The notes: generated by a model not told the origin, from the letters alone. A stretch of DNA of 64,000 nucleotides from Lutjanus erythropterus (GCA_020091685.1 CM034610.1:27526094-27590093); one strand, 5' to 3'; shown: positions 12,653 through 25,539, counted from the stretch's first letter. A program made the numbers and translations.

Positions 12653-13304
12653 GGTTTCATTCCCAGTCTGTGTTATAGTTACTCCCTGGTCCTGCAGTGG
12701 AAATAATGTGAACTTGTGAAAGCTTCTCTCCTCTTGAGTGTTTTATCGTGGCTGATATTTAAAAGTGAAAGTGCTGCAACTCCAGGTCTGTTTGTTCTTT
12801 GTTCTGGAGGTGGAACAACTAATCAATATTGCTATATGCAGTGATATGATCTCTTGCGATACTTGATCAATACACTAAGAACACAATAGATTCTGTTGCA
12901 ACACTGAAGCTGAGTTCTTCTTTTGTTACAGACATTTAAAGCACTAACAGTTCTTTTTCTGGCAGGTAAACACTGAGCTGTTTAATGGCTGCTTGACATT
13001 TAAGTGACGGTGCAGAAGTGCTCGTGTTGCTTTGTGTGTTTTAAGGCTTACTCTGTGTGACTTCTGGATTATAGCTTCATCACATTTGCCATTAAATTCA
13101 CAGCTCTTCATTATGCAGTAAATTAAAGTAATATACAGTGTAATTGGTTTTTGCTTTTTCAATTATTTTGCCATTTTAGAGTATGTTTATCTTCAGTTGC
13201 ACGTGTCGCAGGTAACAGTCTTGTTGAATATCATAAATTTGGAGAATGAGTTGTTTGCTGTGTGATACTGTGGAGTCAGAGAAGTGCCATAAAAAAGAAT
13301 AAAT
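12653..13304. other. Unique noncoding sequence
   Basis: No exon, RNA gene or repeat recognised. Confidence 0.4.
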
Positions 13305-13672
13305 CTGTAAAAGATACCGGTACTGGATTTTTTTGGGGCAGATACTGATACCGATATTTAGGACTGAAAAAATTCTGAACAATGTATCGTCCAATATTAT
13401 TTATTTATATATAAAATCCAAGATTATGTCTGGCTACTGAAACTATAAACTGTCACTGGTATTTTTAATAATGAAGAAAAAGGGTCAAATACACATAAAT
13501 GCTGCATTTAAAATGAAATAACTAAATAAAAACAATCTACCTTATCAACTACAAAAATATATCAAATAACATATAGGTCAATGCCAGCATAGACAATTAT
13601 AGCTATGCCAAACGATTAATGACTCGATAATATAATACCAATATATATACTGTATGTCTGGGCCTAGTAAAG
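13305..13672. repeat. Degraded DNA-transposon-like repeat (GATACCGATAT type)
   Basis: It starts with GATACCGGTACTGGATTTTT and GATACTGATACCGATATTTA and ends at CTGTATGTCTGGGCC (about 13653). This is the phrase order of teleost elements with (C)CGATAT-rich ends, related in style to the outer element at 15643-16730. The interior is very AT-rich. Boundaries and family are uncertain. Confidence 0.45.
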
Positions 13673-14340
13673 GATTAATTTTTTATTTTGATTTTAAATC
13701 AAAGAATAAATAAAGAATAATTAATAAAATGACAAATATTAAACAAAAACAAATAAAATATTGTATACGTATATATTTTATTATTATTATTATCATTATT
13801 ATTATAAGAATTTTCATTTGTTTTCTGATTTATTTGTTTATTTATTTGTTCATGTTCTTATGAGAAGAATAGAACATATATATTTTTAAAAAATATAAAT
13901 CTAAATGATTTTTTTTGCATTTAAATGACTGTGTATTCTATGTCTGTATATTGTTTTATTTTTATATAATGCCGTTTATTTATTTTCAGCCCTTATTTTA
14001 CCTATTTTTCCATATTGCTTTTGCTTCTTGCAGGAACAATAAGAATTAGTTAAATGCAATAAATAATACATATATATTTTTAAGTACATACACAACTGAA
14101 TACTGAACTGTAAACAAAAAAATGTGTATTTATTATAATAATTGTTCTTTTGTATTTTACTGTTTGTCTTTATATTTCCACATTTTAAGTTATTTATTAT
14201 TTTATTATTGTTCTTTATATTTCTGCAGTTTTTATACATTTTTTAAAATGTATTTCTCTTAATATTTCCTTTTTTAAAATTCTTTTACAGATTTATTTTC
14301 TTTGATGTCCTTGTGGCTCCACCATCATTAACAGATTTCT
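13673..14340. other. Very AT-rich stretch
   Basis: Long runs of TTATTATTATTATTATC type (13781-13805) and TTATTTGTTTATTTATTTG type (13828-13850), and general A/T dominance. No exon. It could be decayed simple repeat. Confidence 0.6.
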
Positions 14341-15642
14341 CAGCCATGCATTTGTATGTTTGTTTGCTTTGAACCCAGGTGCAGACACACACACAACCTC
14401 CGCTTTAGTGAGTTATGTTATATATTATCTCAGTGTCAGCGCAGCGTGCACATGTGTGTGCACGCCTTTGTTGCTTAAAAGAGGAAAGCTTCAATTTAAA
14501 ACAAAAGTGGAGATCAGGCAGCAGAAGCGGTTGCAGATGGGCCAGAGACAGATACAGCGCTATAGATAACGTACCCATAGCCACATGTGACATCATGTGG
14601 TGAGTCACATGGTCTCTCAGTGTTTTGTGTAGCAGCTTGTGTGGATGATCTCAACCACTCACGCCTAAATGTCCCTTATTGTGTTATAAAAGGCCACAGT
14701 TTAATGGGGAGTTGGTAAATACACAGTGGGAGTTTGTGTTTATATGTTGGTATGTGTTCAAGATTGGATCCTAAATTGCTCTGGCTTATTTATAGACACG
14801 CATGTGATTTCTGTGATGAGCTGTTCTTTGTTTGGGATAGTGCAATCTATTTACATCAATGTGAAGCTGGGGGCGAGGCTACGTTTCAATGGCTGGGCTA
14901 ATTAGACTCATGAAATTACAGTCACTAAAGTTGTGAATGTTAAACTCATCATGTGGTGGATTGTGCCGCGTCAGACGACTCCTCATGTCTTGTGGCCTCT
15001 CATCACGTATGTTCTGAAGGCACTAACTAAAGAACTCAGTGTACCCATGGCCCCTGCAGTGTGCTGGGTTATGTTAATGACATGGCTGCACAAAGGAACT
15101 GTCTGCTTTAATTATGGAAGAGTGTTGGGCTCATGGCTCCTGCTCCCCTTTCTGTTTCTTTGATATTCCTTCCTCTTCTTCCACGCAGTTGCTTCCTTTT
15201 CTCACTGCTCCCCTAATGTGGGCTCTTTGATTTCGCCCCCTCCCCTGCTCGATGAGGAGAGGTGGACTAATCCTCTGAATCAAATGTGTCACCTACTCTA
15301 AGCAGGAATGAATAGGCCCTAGATTACCACTGGACACTAATCGCATTTAGCCTCCACGATGATAGCTTCTGTTCTGGGCTGGGCCGTGGGGTCCTGAGGC
15401 CAGGGTGATTTAATGCATGTCTTCAGCTTTGGTGGGGCCCAGCTGTTGTCATGCACCTGTTGAGCTTCTTCCTTCCTTTTCCTTCCTGGATCCTGTGGAG
15501 GGGAGCTCAGTGTGGGATCATGCAAAGATCGGGAGGGGTCCAGTTTGTTTCTAAAACACGTATAGAATCAGACACTTAGTAAAGATAAACAGTAATAACA
15601 TAGTTGTAGAGCAGGAATATAGGTCAATAAAACAAGAAAACT
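14341..15642. other. Unique noncoding sequence with possible conserved block
   Basis: There is no recognised gene or repeat. The part from about 14815 to 15115 has balanced composition, a GGGCTAATTAGACTCATGAA stretch (about 14895) and no repeat features, so it may be a conserved regulatory element. This cannot be tested from one sequence. Confidence 0.3.
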
Positions 15643-16730
15643 AGAGCCCGTCTTTTATGTCGGCTGACCAGCATTATCACAGCTATATCAGCATCGGCGT
15701 CTATGTTTTCCGATATGTGCTGATATTTTGTACAGAATAGGTCTGGGTGATATAACTGAACAATCATGATAGTAAAGTTTAGTATTGGTCAATATTGATA
15801 ATTATTGATCATGTAGGCTGTGACTGAAAACATGTTGATTACTCAAGGGAGTGGCAGCTGCTCAGATAATAAAATGACTTAATTGTAGTCACCTGCTGGG
15901 TGATGTAGACATAATCAAATATCACAATATTTTTAATCAAATAACTAAATACTGTGAGAATACATTAGATATGGCTGTGGGTGCTTTAAGAAAATATTAA
16001 CCCCATGGGTTTTTTTTTTAGATAAATAAACATCATTAATGTAGGTATAGTAACTAACTGGCTAAAGGCAAATGATCTGTTAAGTTCAGAAAATCACATT
16101 ACTTATCATTTCAGTGTAATGCAGCCTTTACAACCTGGAAAAGACAACACTCTCATATCATGATATAACGATATCTAAAATCACAATATCTAGTCACCTA
16201 TTATTAATTTTTTCAGCTTTATGCAATTCCAAAAAAGTTTGGACGCTGTGTAAAATGTAAAATCCTTTTTCGACTTATAGTACAGTTGACTATAGTACAA
16301 AGACAAGATATTTAATGTTCAAATTAATAAACTTTTCATAACTAAAAACAATAAAGTTAATCAGTTTAAACATTTAATAGATTGTTTTTATGTTTTCATT
16401 TACGTTTATTTGGAGTTGGAGTTGTATATTTAGTTTGTTTTCTTTCTTTTTAACAATTTGGTATTATGTAAGTTTTTTATAATTATTAAAAATAACAGTG
16501 AAAGTTGTTAAACTGTAAAATATCCTGCCTCCATTACATAGCTTTATGTCAAGTGTTTGATAACCACACTTAAGGGATCATTGAAAAAGTGCTTGTGTTT
16601 ATGTACATCTATATATTCTATTTATTATACTCTATATAAAGAGCATTGGCTGATATATTGATGAGATATTTTTTGCTCCCTAACATCAGTATCGGTATCA
16701 GCCCAAAGAGTCAAATATCCGTCAGGCTCT
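15643..16730. mobile_element. DNA transposon copy (AGAGCCCG ends) split by a second element
   Basis: The left end AGAGCCCGTCTTTTATGTCG at 15643 and the right end CCGTCAGGCTCT finishing at 16730 are inverted repeats of the kind AGAGCC(C/T)G. Just inside are ATCAGCATCGGCG on the left and CAGTATCGGTATCAGCCC on the right, typical of a common teleost nonautonomous element rich in CGATAT phrases. The middle is interrupted by another element (15739-16202). No transposase is visible. The copy is diverged and old. Confidence 0.65.
15739..16202. mobile_element. Short DNA transposon nested inside the element at 15643-16730
   Basis: The left end AGGTCTGGGTGATATAACTG (15740) and the right part GATATCTAAAATCACAATAT followed by CTAGTCACCTA (to about 16200) are imperfect inverted ends of an AGGT...GATAT type MITE. 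Outer-element sequence resumes some distance to the right. The order implies that this insertion is younger than its host element. Confidence 0.55.
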
Positions 16731-17277
16731 GACCAAAACCACTTATTTGCTACAACTTGGATCTTATTTTGTAGCTTTGACTATCATTTCTATCAGTTGT
16801 TTCCACCTATGTCTTTTTAACTTTGTTGACATGTTCACAAATCTCAGCAATTACTGTAATTTGGTGAGTTCATAACTGAGACAGTGGCCGAAACTATCAA
16901 AACTCTGTAAGATCCAAGATGTAATGAACTGGAATTATTGTTTAAGCTTCAGACTGGAACGTCCAGCAGAAACAGAAAGTGGATCTTTTAAGTTCAGTTC
17001 GGCATCATGTTAGGTTTGTGATTCCTCTGTTTTAATGCCTAGCAGCAGTTTGCTGGAGTAACTGCGGGCAGATCAGAGAAAAAGAGGCTAATACTAAACA
17101 TACAAGGACTTTAGAGCTCTAATTTAAAACACAACTGAACTGAATGAGAACTGAGAACACTGGACGTTCTGTTCCCTACTTATACAGAACAGTGCAGCTC
17201 TGCTAATATTAACAGCATGTCTGAAATGGCAAATTACAGTCACTTAAGCCAGTCTGTGATCAGGACAAACAGAGACT
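16731..17277. other. Unique noncoding sequence
   Basis: No exon or repeat recognised. Confidence 0.4.
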
Positions 17278-17735
17278 GTGGTCGAAATCACATACTAACG
17301 TACCGCCTAGTACATACTCAATCAGTATGTGCTGTGTACTGCCTTTTAAGTGAACAATTAAGTTTACCATTACCATCACACTAAAGTAGACTCCAGCAAA
17401 ACACCACGTTAACGGTCTGAGCTACTGTTGAATGTTAAATATTTCACTGTTAAGTATTTTTTTCTACAATACATTACATATTTGAGTTCCCATGTTTTTT
17501 CTGTTTTAACCTTCCTGGCCCCGTGTAGTCTGGGTTAGAGCTGTCTGCCTTGCAGTCCGCCATTGGACAGTCTAAAGAGACATAGTGCATTTTGGAGCAG
17601 TTGAATATGTCCAGTAAGTTCACGGTGCAAACTCAGGAATATGTGCACATTCAATTTTATACACAAAATCCACATACTGTGCAGCTGGAAAGCACCATAT
17701 ACTCAGTGTGATGTAATACTAACTATAAATAGTAT
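17278..17735. repeat. Probable degraded MITE (CGAAATCACATACTA ends)
   Basis: The left end GTCGAAATCACATACTAACG and the following TAGTACATACTCAATCAGTA resemble the ends of a common fish element that carries CATACTA/TAGTATG phrases. A possible right end lies around TAATACTAACTATAAATAGT (17716-17735). The assignment is tentative. Confidence 0.35.
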
Positions 17736-20700
17736 ATCATTAAAATTGAAACCACTTAAATTGATCACATCTCTCAGGGTCACTGTCAGCAGAGCATTTT
17801 TTCCTCTTTATCATTATTTCTCATTTATTATTAATGTATGTATTTTTTCACACACAAAATTGCATAAAACCCAGATGAAAAAAAAGAGAGGAGTGTCAGG
17901 AGGAGTCAGGAAGCTACAGGCTTATACAGTGGACTCAGGACCTGCCTGATAGGATAAAATGATGACGTGATGACATTTCATGTCTGAAAGTTCAAAGGTC
18001 ATTTTCACTGTGACATCATCATTTCCAGCTCTCTGTCAGTCCTCTGTACTCCTCTATTCCTCTAGTCTCTAGTCACTGGAAGCATACATGTCATTTTTTT
18101 TTTAAATTTTATTTGATGTTATTTATTTAGCATCATAAAACAGAGCAGCAGGAACATAACAACAGAAAAAAGAAAAGAGCATTACATAAGCAGATACGAA
18201 AGTCTTAGAATCCACAATATAGTGATAATAAAAATTTTTATAGACTTAAAAAACAGACTTAATACCTTTTATGAAATTTCTTTAAAATCTTCTCTACACA
18301 TGTTACATGAGTCTGGAAAGACATGGACATAAACTGTGGCTTGACTCACAGGCGGAGGCCTACGACCACAAGACAGTGATTCTAGTTTCATTCCTAAAAT
18401 GTTCACTTCAAGTGGACCACTTCATTACTATAAGCAAGTCTCAAGCGAGTCCCAAGCTTTTTAATCCATATAAGTAGTTCATCACTGTACGCAGTTCCGA
18501 ACACAGCACAAACTGTATCTGTACAGCAAATTTTATAAGCAATGACAATTCAAAGTGCTTTACGTAACACTTGTGAAACACTCAGGAACAGTTCCCTCTG
18601 TGCTGGAACATATCATACGGATCAAGAACTCATGTGGTGCATATATAGTAATGTCCTAATTATCTGTGGGACTCAATGTAATGACTGTATTTTCCTCTAA
18701 AAGCTGTTCTTGATGTTTTAAAACACAATTAAAAGTAATCGACACTGGCAGTAATTAAAACACTTAGTGAAAATATGAAATTAAACATATTTTAGTGCTT
18801 TAACATCAGTCTCTGTCCATATTGTGATCATAAACATACACAGATTTCTAGAGATCTAGCTTCCTTCCTCTTTCCCCACCCCATATTTCCCTTTCTCTCT
18901 TTCCCAACACACACTTCTTGCAAATACAGTGTCGAGGGCACGGAGCAAAGCTATTTGCAGCTTGACCGACACTAAATTTTCATTTTGACAAGCCCTGTTG
19001 CATTGTCTTCTCCCTGTTTGCCGTGGCCTTCTCACTCCCCCTCCTCCTTCTGTCTCCTTGAACCCTCCAGCTGTGCAGACCCTCATCAACGAGGCCTTGT
19101 GTCCCCCGGTCTTTCAGTCTCTGTGTCTGTCTGTCTTCGTCATCTCTCTCCTTATTGCTATCCTCCTCCTCGTCTCTCCTTGGTCATCCTCTTCCTGAGT
19201 GCCGCGCGCTTTATGACTGCTCGTACAGTGAATCAAGTCTTTCACCGGGACAAAATGACCGCCCTTGGAATGACACTATGAACATGTTGTCACCCCCTCC
19301 AGCCCCCACTTTGTCTCTTACCCAACCTGAATAGATTGACACACAGATGGCTTGAAGGACATTTACTGTAGTTAGTGTGTGTGAGGGCTCGGACATGCAC
19401 ATCCATGTATGTGTGAATAACTGGTTTTATCCACAGTTACCCTCACATGGCTTGAGAATTGATTCCTGATGTTATAAGCTGCCTCTCAAAGAAAGAATGC
19501 ATTCAAACCTAGAACATGTTTTTGTTTTGAACATCACGAAAACAGCTAAAATAGCATGAAGGAACTATTTTTTGTCCCCAACTTACATCAACTCCAGATG
19601 TGCAAATACAGATTTCCCAAAAGATGTGTTTATGCATGTATACCGCTGTCATGCAATGCCCATCATGTTGCGGTTCCACCATGATGATGCCTTTACTGGC
19701 TTGCATGGCAGACCACAGGCACATGACACACTATGGCAGGCTGTCACTGAGGGCAGCAGCTACCTTTCATTCCAGAGGGTTCATGCTTGAACACAGGCGT
19801 CTGTCAGTATGATGAAACCTTGGCAACAGGTCCAATTTGACCAGCACTGAAAGTTCACCCTGATAAAGACGTTTTAATCTTACATACACACAAAGAAACT
19901 GTTCACTCTAGAGGCCATTCTCGGAAATTAGATGACAACAATGTTTTAAATACGAATACGAATGTTTTAAATACGAATATAAAGACGAAGAGGATCCACA
20001 GTTTTAAGTACTGTATATTTCTCCTGTTAGTTAAATAAAAGAGTTAAGCCTGTTTATGTGCATCTAATTAATTAATTTTATTTTAAAGGACTAGTATCAT
20101 ATGTTGTTCACAAGATTTGTGGCAAAAAAAAGTGTGAAAAAAAAGAGTAGTAGAGTCAAACTGAAAAAAAGATGCTAAATGCACCTTGTGTTTATGAACA
20201 ACAAGCTACTTCTAATCTAGGATTACAAAGATTTTTTGTCCCCTGGACTTTTGCACAGAAAGTTTTGTTTCCGATTGTGAAAACTAATAAATGGCAGGGA
20301 AAATGTGCATTGTTTTGCACCTTTAAATTCCTAACTTTACAGGCCAGACATAGGACATAGTTTATTTCACTGTGTCACAAAACACAGTCTTGATGACAAT
20401 ATTCTTTTGTAATTGGGATGATGTTTTTCTGTTCTTAGTACCTAGCAAATTTCCTGCCTGAATTTACATCCAGGTAACCCAAATAAATGTGAAAGAGAGT
20501 TAACCTGATACAGAGCAGACAAAACAAGACCACTGGTTCGGGTATGAAAAGTCTGACACAGACTGAAAACCGTACTTTTCAAATTATGCTACAGACCAGT
20601 GCCCACATTTTAATATAAACTATTCATTCATTGAATTCACAAAAAAAGTTCTATGTCATGATGCTTATTGCTATCTGGACGTGAAATTACCTATATAATG

Positions 20701-21080
20701 ATATGAGATTTTGGTCTTATTGCACAGCCCCATTCTTCACTGTAAAGTTTTATTTTTAGTCTTCTTATACTGGCTTCTTAGCAAAAGCAGCATGTCAGCA
20801 ACAGCAGCTTTGGTCCTCTGTCACTGTCAACACTGGAAGCATTCAGCCACAGAACTGCTGTGGGCTTGGATATTTTTTTGGCAGCACTCACAGTCCAATA
20901 AAAAATAAATGTAGCTTAAAAACCATACAGTAATACCCTCATACAGTACATGTGCACCTACGCAAACTCATGATGACATGATTGCACACCGCTCTTTTCA
21001 AGCCAGAAATCCATGTGTTATACAGTAGACTCCAGCTACTTTCCTCTCTTGTTGTCTTGCTCATGCTTTCTTGTGCCCAG
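17736..21080. other. Unique noncoding sequence
   Basis: Nothing recognised as a gene. At 18985-19200 a pyrimidine-rich stretch gives overlapping open frames with a hydrophobic tail, judged to be a composition effect. A short direct duplication (TGTTTTAAATACGAATA twice) lies at 19942-19980. The rest shows no recognised repeat. Confidence 0.4.
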
Positions 21081-21143
21081 ACAAGTTTGTGATCCCTCTG
21101 GCTGCTGGCACCGATGCTTATAAATTGCTGCAATTGTTTCACA
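21081..21143 (+). CDS. Possible small internal exon, product unknown
   Basis: A good 3' splice site (CTTTCTTGTGCCCAG, ending 21080) is followed by 63 bases that stay open in the frame entered with phase 1, then by a 5' splice-like site CA|GTATGT (21142-21149). The peptide would include KFVIPLAAGTDAYKLLQLFH. The length is a multiple of three and both phases are 1. The peptide is not recognised. Good splice sites also occur by chance in long noncoding DNA, so this is only a candidate. Confidence 0.2.
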
Positions 21144-21149
21144 GTATGT

Positions 21150-21460
21150 TCTCATCCTGTCACTGGTTTGAGTGGGTTGTTGTCTGTGCTCTGTCTTCCT
21201 CTAAAGAAGATCAAAAGGGGCTTTGGATGTTAGATCTAATTTACTTCTTATTTTGACTAATTGAGGTGGGTCAAGGTTAAGTGCTGGGGAAGCAGGAGGT
21301 GATGAGTTGGATTAGGAAATTAAGTGGCACTAAGGAACCCATCACAGAGTTCACATCGTTCTAAGCTGTTGACAGGGATCTGCTTTATAACAAGTCACTA
21401 CAGATCAGTTGTGAGCCCTTTGTTTCAGATGAGCCACAAGGAAATCCATGATGCAGAGCA
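21150..21460. other. Unique noncoding sequence
   Basis: No gene or repeat recognised between the exon candidate and the MITE that starts at 21461. Confidence 0.35.
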
Positions 21461-22040
21461 CACTCGTAGAAGTAAGCTGCTGACAAGAACCACAAGGTTA
21501 TACTTAGAACCACTTGTTCAAAGTTCCACCCAGAGCCCTCTGGAGATTCTGTTGAGAACCTTTCCACCTTCTAAAGGTGCAAACAAGAACCTATCATCCC
21601 TTTATATTCCAAAAGTTTCACCTAGGACCCACCCAGAACTTTTATATTCCATTTTATATTTTATATTTACTCTAGAACCCATTTATAGGGTTCTATCGAG
21701 AACTCTTTTATAGTCCAAGGGTTTAATTTAGAACCCACACAGGGAGTTTTACTGAGAACCCTTTTATTCTAAGGGTTTCATCCACAATGAATTGAATGAA
21801 CAGGATCCCTGACACATCTACATTTAAAAATACATTTTGAAACATGGATAAACATTTGAATATTTGAGGGTGACGATGTTTTAACACCAAATCCTTCAAC
21901 AATCCTTGATGAACTCTTTCTTCCAAAAATGGGTGAAAATGGTTCTGAATGGAAGCTGTAGTCTTGCAAAGAACCCTTGACAAACTGTTACCTCAGAAGC
22001 AAATGAAGTCCTTCAGGAAAAGTCCTTATTTCTAAGAGCG
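21461..22040 (+). mobile_element. MITE with TTAGAA-type inverted ends and GAACC-rich interior, copy 1
   Basis: The left end CACTCGTAGAAGTAAGCTGC matches the left end of the copy at 41277 (CACTCTTAGAATAAAGGTGC). The right end CCTTATTTCTAAGAGCG is its inverted counterpart. The interior carries many copies of AGAACC(C) and its complement GGGTTCT with TTTTATATTCCA between them. This is the structure of a well-known family of teleost MITEs. It is 580 bases, with no transposase. Copy 2 (41277-41839) has the same orientation and copy 3 (46077-46604) the opposite. Confidence 0.75.
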
Positions 22041-22467
22041 TGGAATCTTTCCAGGCAGTTCCCTTCACACAGCCTGGATAACCAGTTGATCAAAACCATT
22101 ACAGCATTTACTTCACCTATAATCATTTTCACCTCTGACTTCACAAACCATCCCACTTGAAAACATTGAGTTGTTAAAAGAGCCCCTCAAAGTATTTCTG
22201 GAGGCAAACGATGCGTCTACGACTGCCTGCCAATCCTATGGTTGATAATGATCTCTTTTGCTGAAATTGCAGGTGTAATTGGGGCCTTTTGTGTGTTAAG
22301 ATGACACTTTGCACCCCGAGAGCGCGAATTCTTTATGACTTGCCATGTTTAGCCTTGCATGGCTCAGTCTGCGTCATCAGAACATCGTCTCCCTGAAGGC
22401 AGAACAGCGAGGCAGGATCTGATTCTTTCCATCCGCCATCATTCATAGTCCTGACAGGCCAGTGAAT
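22041..22467. other. Unique sequence, possible conserved noncoding block
   Basis: From about 22220 to 22460 the sequence is repeat-free with balanced base use. It contains GGTGTAATTGGGGCC and CGAGAGCGCGAATTCTTTAT. There is no open frame. It resembles known conserved noncoding elements only in general character. Confidence 0.25.
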
Positions 22468-22485
22468 CCCCCCCCCCCCCCCCCC
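22468..22485. repeat. Run of 18 C
   Basis: An uninterrupted run of 18 cytosines. Such a run is unstable in length and can form an i-motif on this strand or a G-quadruplex on the other. The exact length in the source DNA may differ because such runs are hard to sequence. Confidence 0.95.
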
Positions 22486-23262
22486 AGCCCATAGTTCAAA
22501 GCTTTACATTCGCCACCAGAGAAAGGGGGTGCAGTGGTGAACTTGGGGCCCACTGACAGAATTTACCCTCAAGATGTTTTCAGTTGAATGTCCTCTGAAG
22601 TGGCAGGACTTTTTCTGCTTCTGTTTTAGACTCCCTCGAGTCCACTGTGGGTATTTTATCGGGTGAGTTCATATTGGTGGTGCCTCACTTTGGCATTTTT
22701 TAGACACTTGGAGGAAGCAGCAAGGGGAAGCACATATCTTACAAAACAACCCTCCCTTACAATGTGCATCAAAGTCACTTCTTTTGAAGTGTGGTATGTT
22801 CAAGTTGCCAAGAGGCTGTGATGCCTTCTGCAGTGTCAAAAAACCACACTGCCTTTTGATTTCTACCAACTAATGACTGTCTTCATTGTTGGATTGGAAA
22901 CTAGTGGGGGCAAATACTTGTTCTATAACAGTCTCGGAAATACTTGAATGACAATCCCATGACTTGCAGTTAGATCGTTAGAACAACATAAACTGTACTT
23001 ACGAGGAAGTTCCTCTGAAAATCTAAAGATGTGGTGGTGATGTTTGGACTTGGAGGGCAAGCTTGGTCAGTTGGACATCAAACAGTCAGTCATGGTGAAC
23101 ATGAGACTCAGCCTTTGATTGATCTTATCAAAGCCTCCCACTTTGAGGCTGGTAAGGCTACTTTACAAATTAGATATTCCTGTTAAGAAGCTACCTTTTT
23201 ATTAGGTTTGGTATTTTGATGAGTTAAGACCCATGTATTTATGCTTTCAAGTCTTATTAAAT
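22486..23262. other. Unique noncoding sequence
   Basis: No gene or repeat recognised. Confidence 0.4.
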
Positions 23263-23840
23263 CAGGGGTGTCAAATATAGGACCCCTCAAAGGCTCCATT
23301 CAGCCCACTGGATGACTTTGCAAAGTGTACAAAAATTGCAGAGATATTGATTAATGTGCAAAATGTTGTCAGTCAGCAGCTTTAGTAGAAAGGAATCCAT
23401 CAGACCTCTATCTTAAAACAGAATTGGTGGAACACTATTGCTAAAGCACTGCTAAAACTTTTGATTTGTAATTGGTTCGTAAGGCAGAGGACAACTTAAA
23501 CTTCTTACTCATCAGCTTCCCATTTAACTGGTGTTGTGTGGTGATGTCAGCATTTCTACAAAGGAGTGGAAATGTCTGCAAAATTAAAAGAATTTCTTGA
23601 TCTCCAAAAGTTGTTTGAATCCTAAAGACAGAAATACATCTCAGGCCGTTCCTCATCTGTTTTATGAATGCATGGTTCATTAATTGTGAAAGTACTTGCA
23701 CTTATTATCATCAAAAAGTGGGAATATTTTGAGATGTTGTTATTTACAGGTTATTCTGCAATGGCTTGACTGGTCCGGCCCCCTTGAGATCAAATTGGGC
23801 TGTATGTGGCCCATGAACTATGAGGAGTTTGACACCCCTG
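23263..23840. mobile_element. Nonautonomous hAT-like DNA transposon with 8-bp target duplication
   Basis: It begins CAGGGGTGTCAAATAT and ends AGTTTGACACCCCTG, near-perfect terminal inverted repeats of the hAT/Charlie type. Subterminal matches are AGCCCACTGGATGAC on the left, and GGTCCGGCCC and GTATGTGGCCCATGAACTA on the right. The flanks carry a near-perfect 8-bp duplication, TATTAAAT (23255-23262) and TACTAAAT (23841-23848), which is the hAT signature. The 578-base interior encodes no recognisable transposase. Confidence 0.85.
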
Positions 23841-23848
23841 TACTAAAT

Positions 23849-25539
23849 CATCAACCTAGACAGTAATTACACTGTCACTCGCTCTCTCTCACTCTTACTA
23901 AGGTTACACACTCCCTATGAAATGCTACTCTGACCAGTCAGTAGTCTGCAGTGTTTGTTAGCTTCCTTTATCGTAGAGATGGATTGCAAAATAATCCCAA
24001 ACATGAGCATTTTTCCTCTTTTTTAGTAGTTAGTCCTGTAACTTTATCTCCCAGTCATGTGGAGAGTGACCGCTGGTGGCGTGTCCCGCGCATTACAACA
24101 CAGCATCTCCCTGTGAATATAATAGAAAGAGGAGTGTCTGTATATAGGACGGTATTGAAAATCATAGTTAGGATTTCTTAATACGCTGGTATTCTGTAAT
24201 AGCTTTACACCACGCAAGCCTATCAAAACTATTGGCAGTCGCCTGAACAGTCAAGTCTTTGTTTGAGTTCTGGTGTAGCTGGTGGATATACGGATAAATA
24301 CAGATAACAGATATCCAGGCCAAGATTCCTGTTACATTCATCATGCATTGTTCACAATTACATGAGTAGCTTGAGACTTTGTTTGTCAGCAACCACCTAA
24401 TTTATAGAAGCAGATATATAAACACATATCTGATCAATTCTAAAAAAAAAGGCGTATAAAAAGCTAACTCATCATCAGAAGTTAGCCAATGGGATCTGAG
24501 TTTGTATTTCAGCCAATGAGTTCCACTTCTTATTCTCTCCACATGGAGTTTTTACTTGCACGCATCCAAAGCCCACTCAAACATGATTGGTCAGTACCAC
24601 TGAAAATACAAACAGTTCTGTACTCATGTGCAGATATCTGTTTATAGAGATTATCAAATCATCATGAACAAAGACAAACATACATTTTCTTGATTAAACA
24701 TGGATCAGTGTTCTCTTGTCTAACAACAACTTTTTTTTTATCTTTTCACTTTGGTAAATAACACCTTTGCATTCCTTTCCAGACTTGTGAACCGCAGCAC
24801 CTCAGTTTCAGACCTGCACTATGCTTTTCAATCTTGATAATGAGTCTTTGTGAGCTGGTCTCTGCAACCGCTCCATCTCATTGTTTACTCGTAGCACCTG
24901 TGGTTGCTTTGTTAACAGGAAATAGGAAGTTGCCTATTTACATCTTGCACTGCCATGACTTTATTGTTGACGCATCTGATGTTGCTGCCTCTTCAGATGT
25001 CAGTATCAGATGACAACACACCTTTAAATGATGGTGTGTTTGTTGGTGTGTTTAAGTCTGTCTTATAGAACACAAAGTCCTGTTCAGTGAGGTAAAAAGA
25101 GCCGGAGTTCATTAAACATATGCACTGTATGACCCTGCTACAGTTCAGTCAGGTGGTTTAGACCCGGCTCATATCGGGTTCTATGTTATCTGACATTGCA
25201 CCAGGATCGGATTAGATACACTGTATAAGATGGCTATCTAGTCAGTGCAAATATAGCGCAAGCATGTGATCACATGCCACACCAACGCTTCTGAAATCTA
25301 ACTTGACACAGGACACCCATCAGCCTGTGCACAGGACGGACAAAGTTTCATACATGCTGTACAGAACATACATGAGTCAATTTTAAATTCCGTAAGGCTA
25401 AGACATGTCAAGGTGTTGTCTTTAAAAGTAACGTGAAAGTTTCATTATTTAAAGGTTTAAAGAATTAGTCCAGCAAGTTAGTATTGGACATTATCAACAA
25501 TATCTCGGTCAGGTCATACCTACTGCAGGACTGAGCTCA
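23849..25539. other. Unique noncoding sequence
   Basis: No exon, RNA or clear repeat was recognised. A GTTAGCCAATGGGATC and CAGCCAATGAGTTCC pair (about 24481-24535) contains CCAAT-box-like words, but there is no other promoter evidence. Confidence 0.35.

Noticed and set aside
18985-19281. Open frames with a hydrophobic segment (SVFVISLLIAILLLV) after an AG acceptor-like site
   Set aside because: The segment is pyrimidine-rich, which by itself yields L, V, I, S and P codons. No known protein is recognised, and the overlapping second frame looks equally open.
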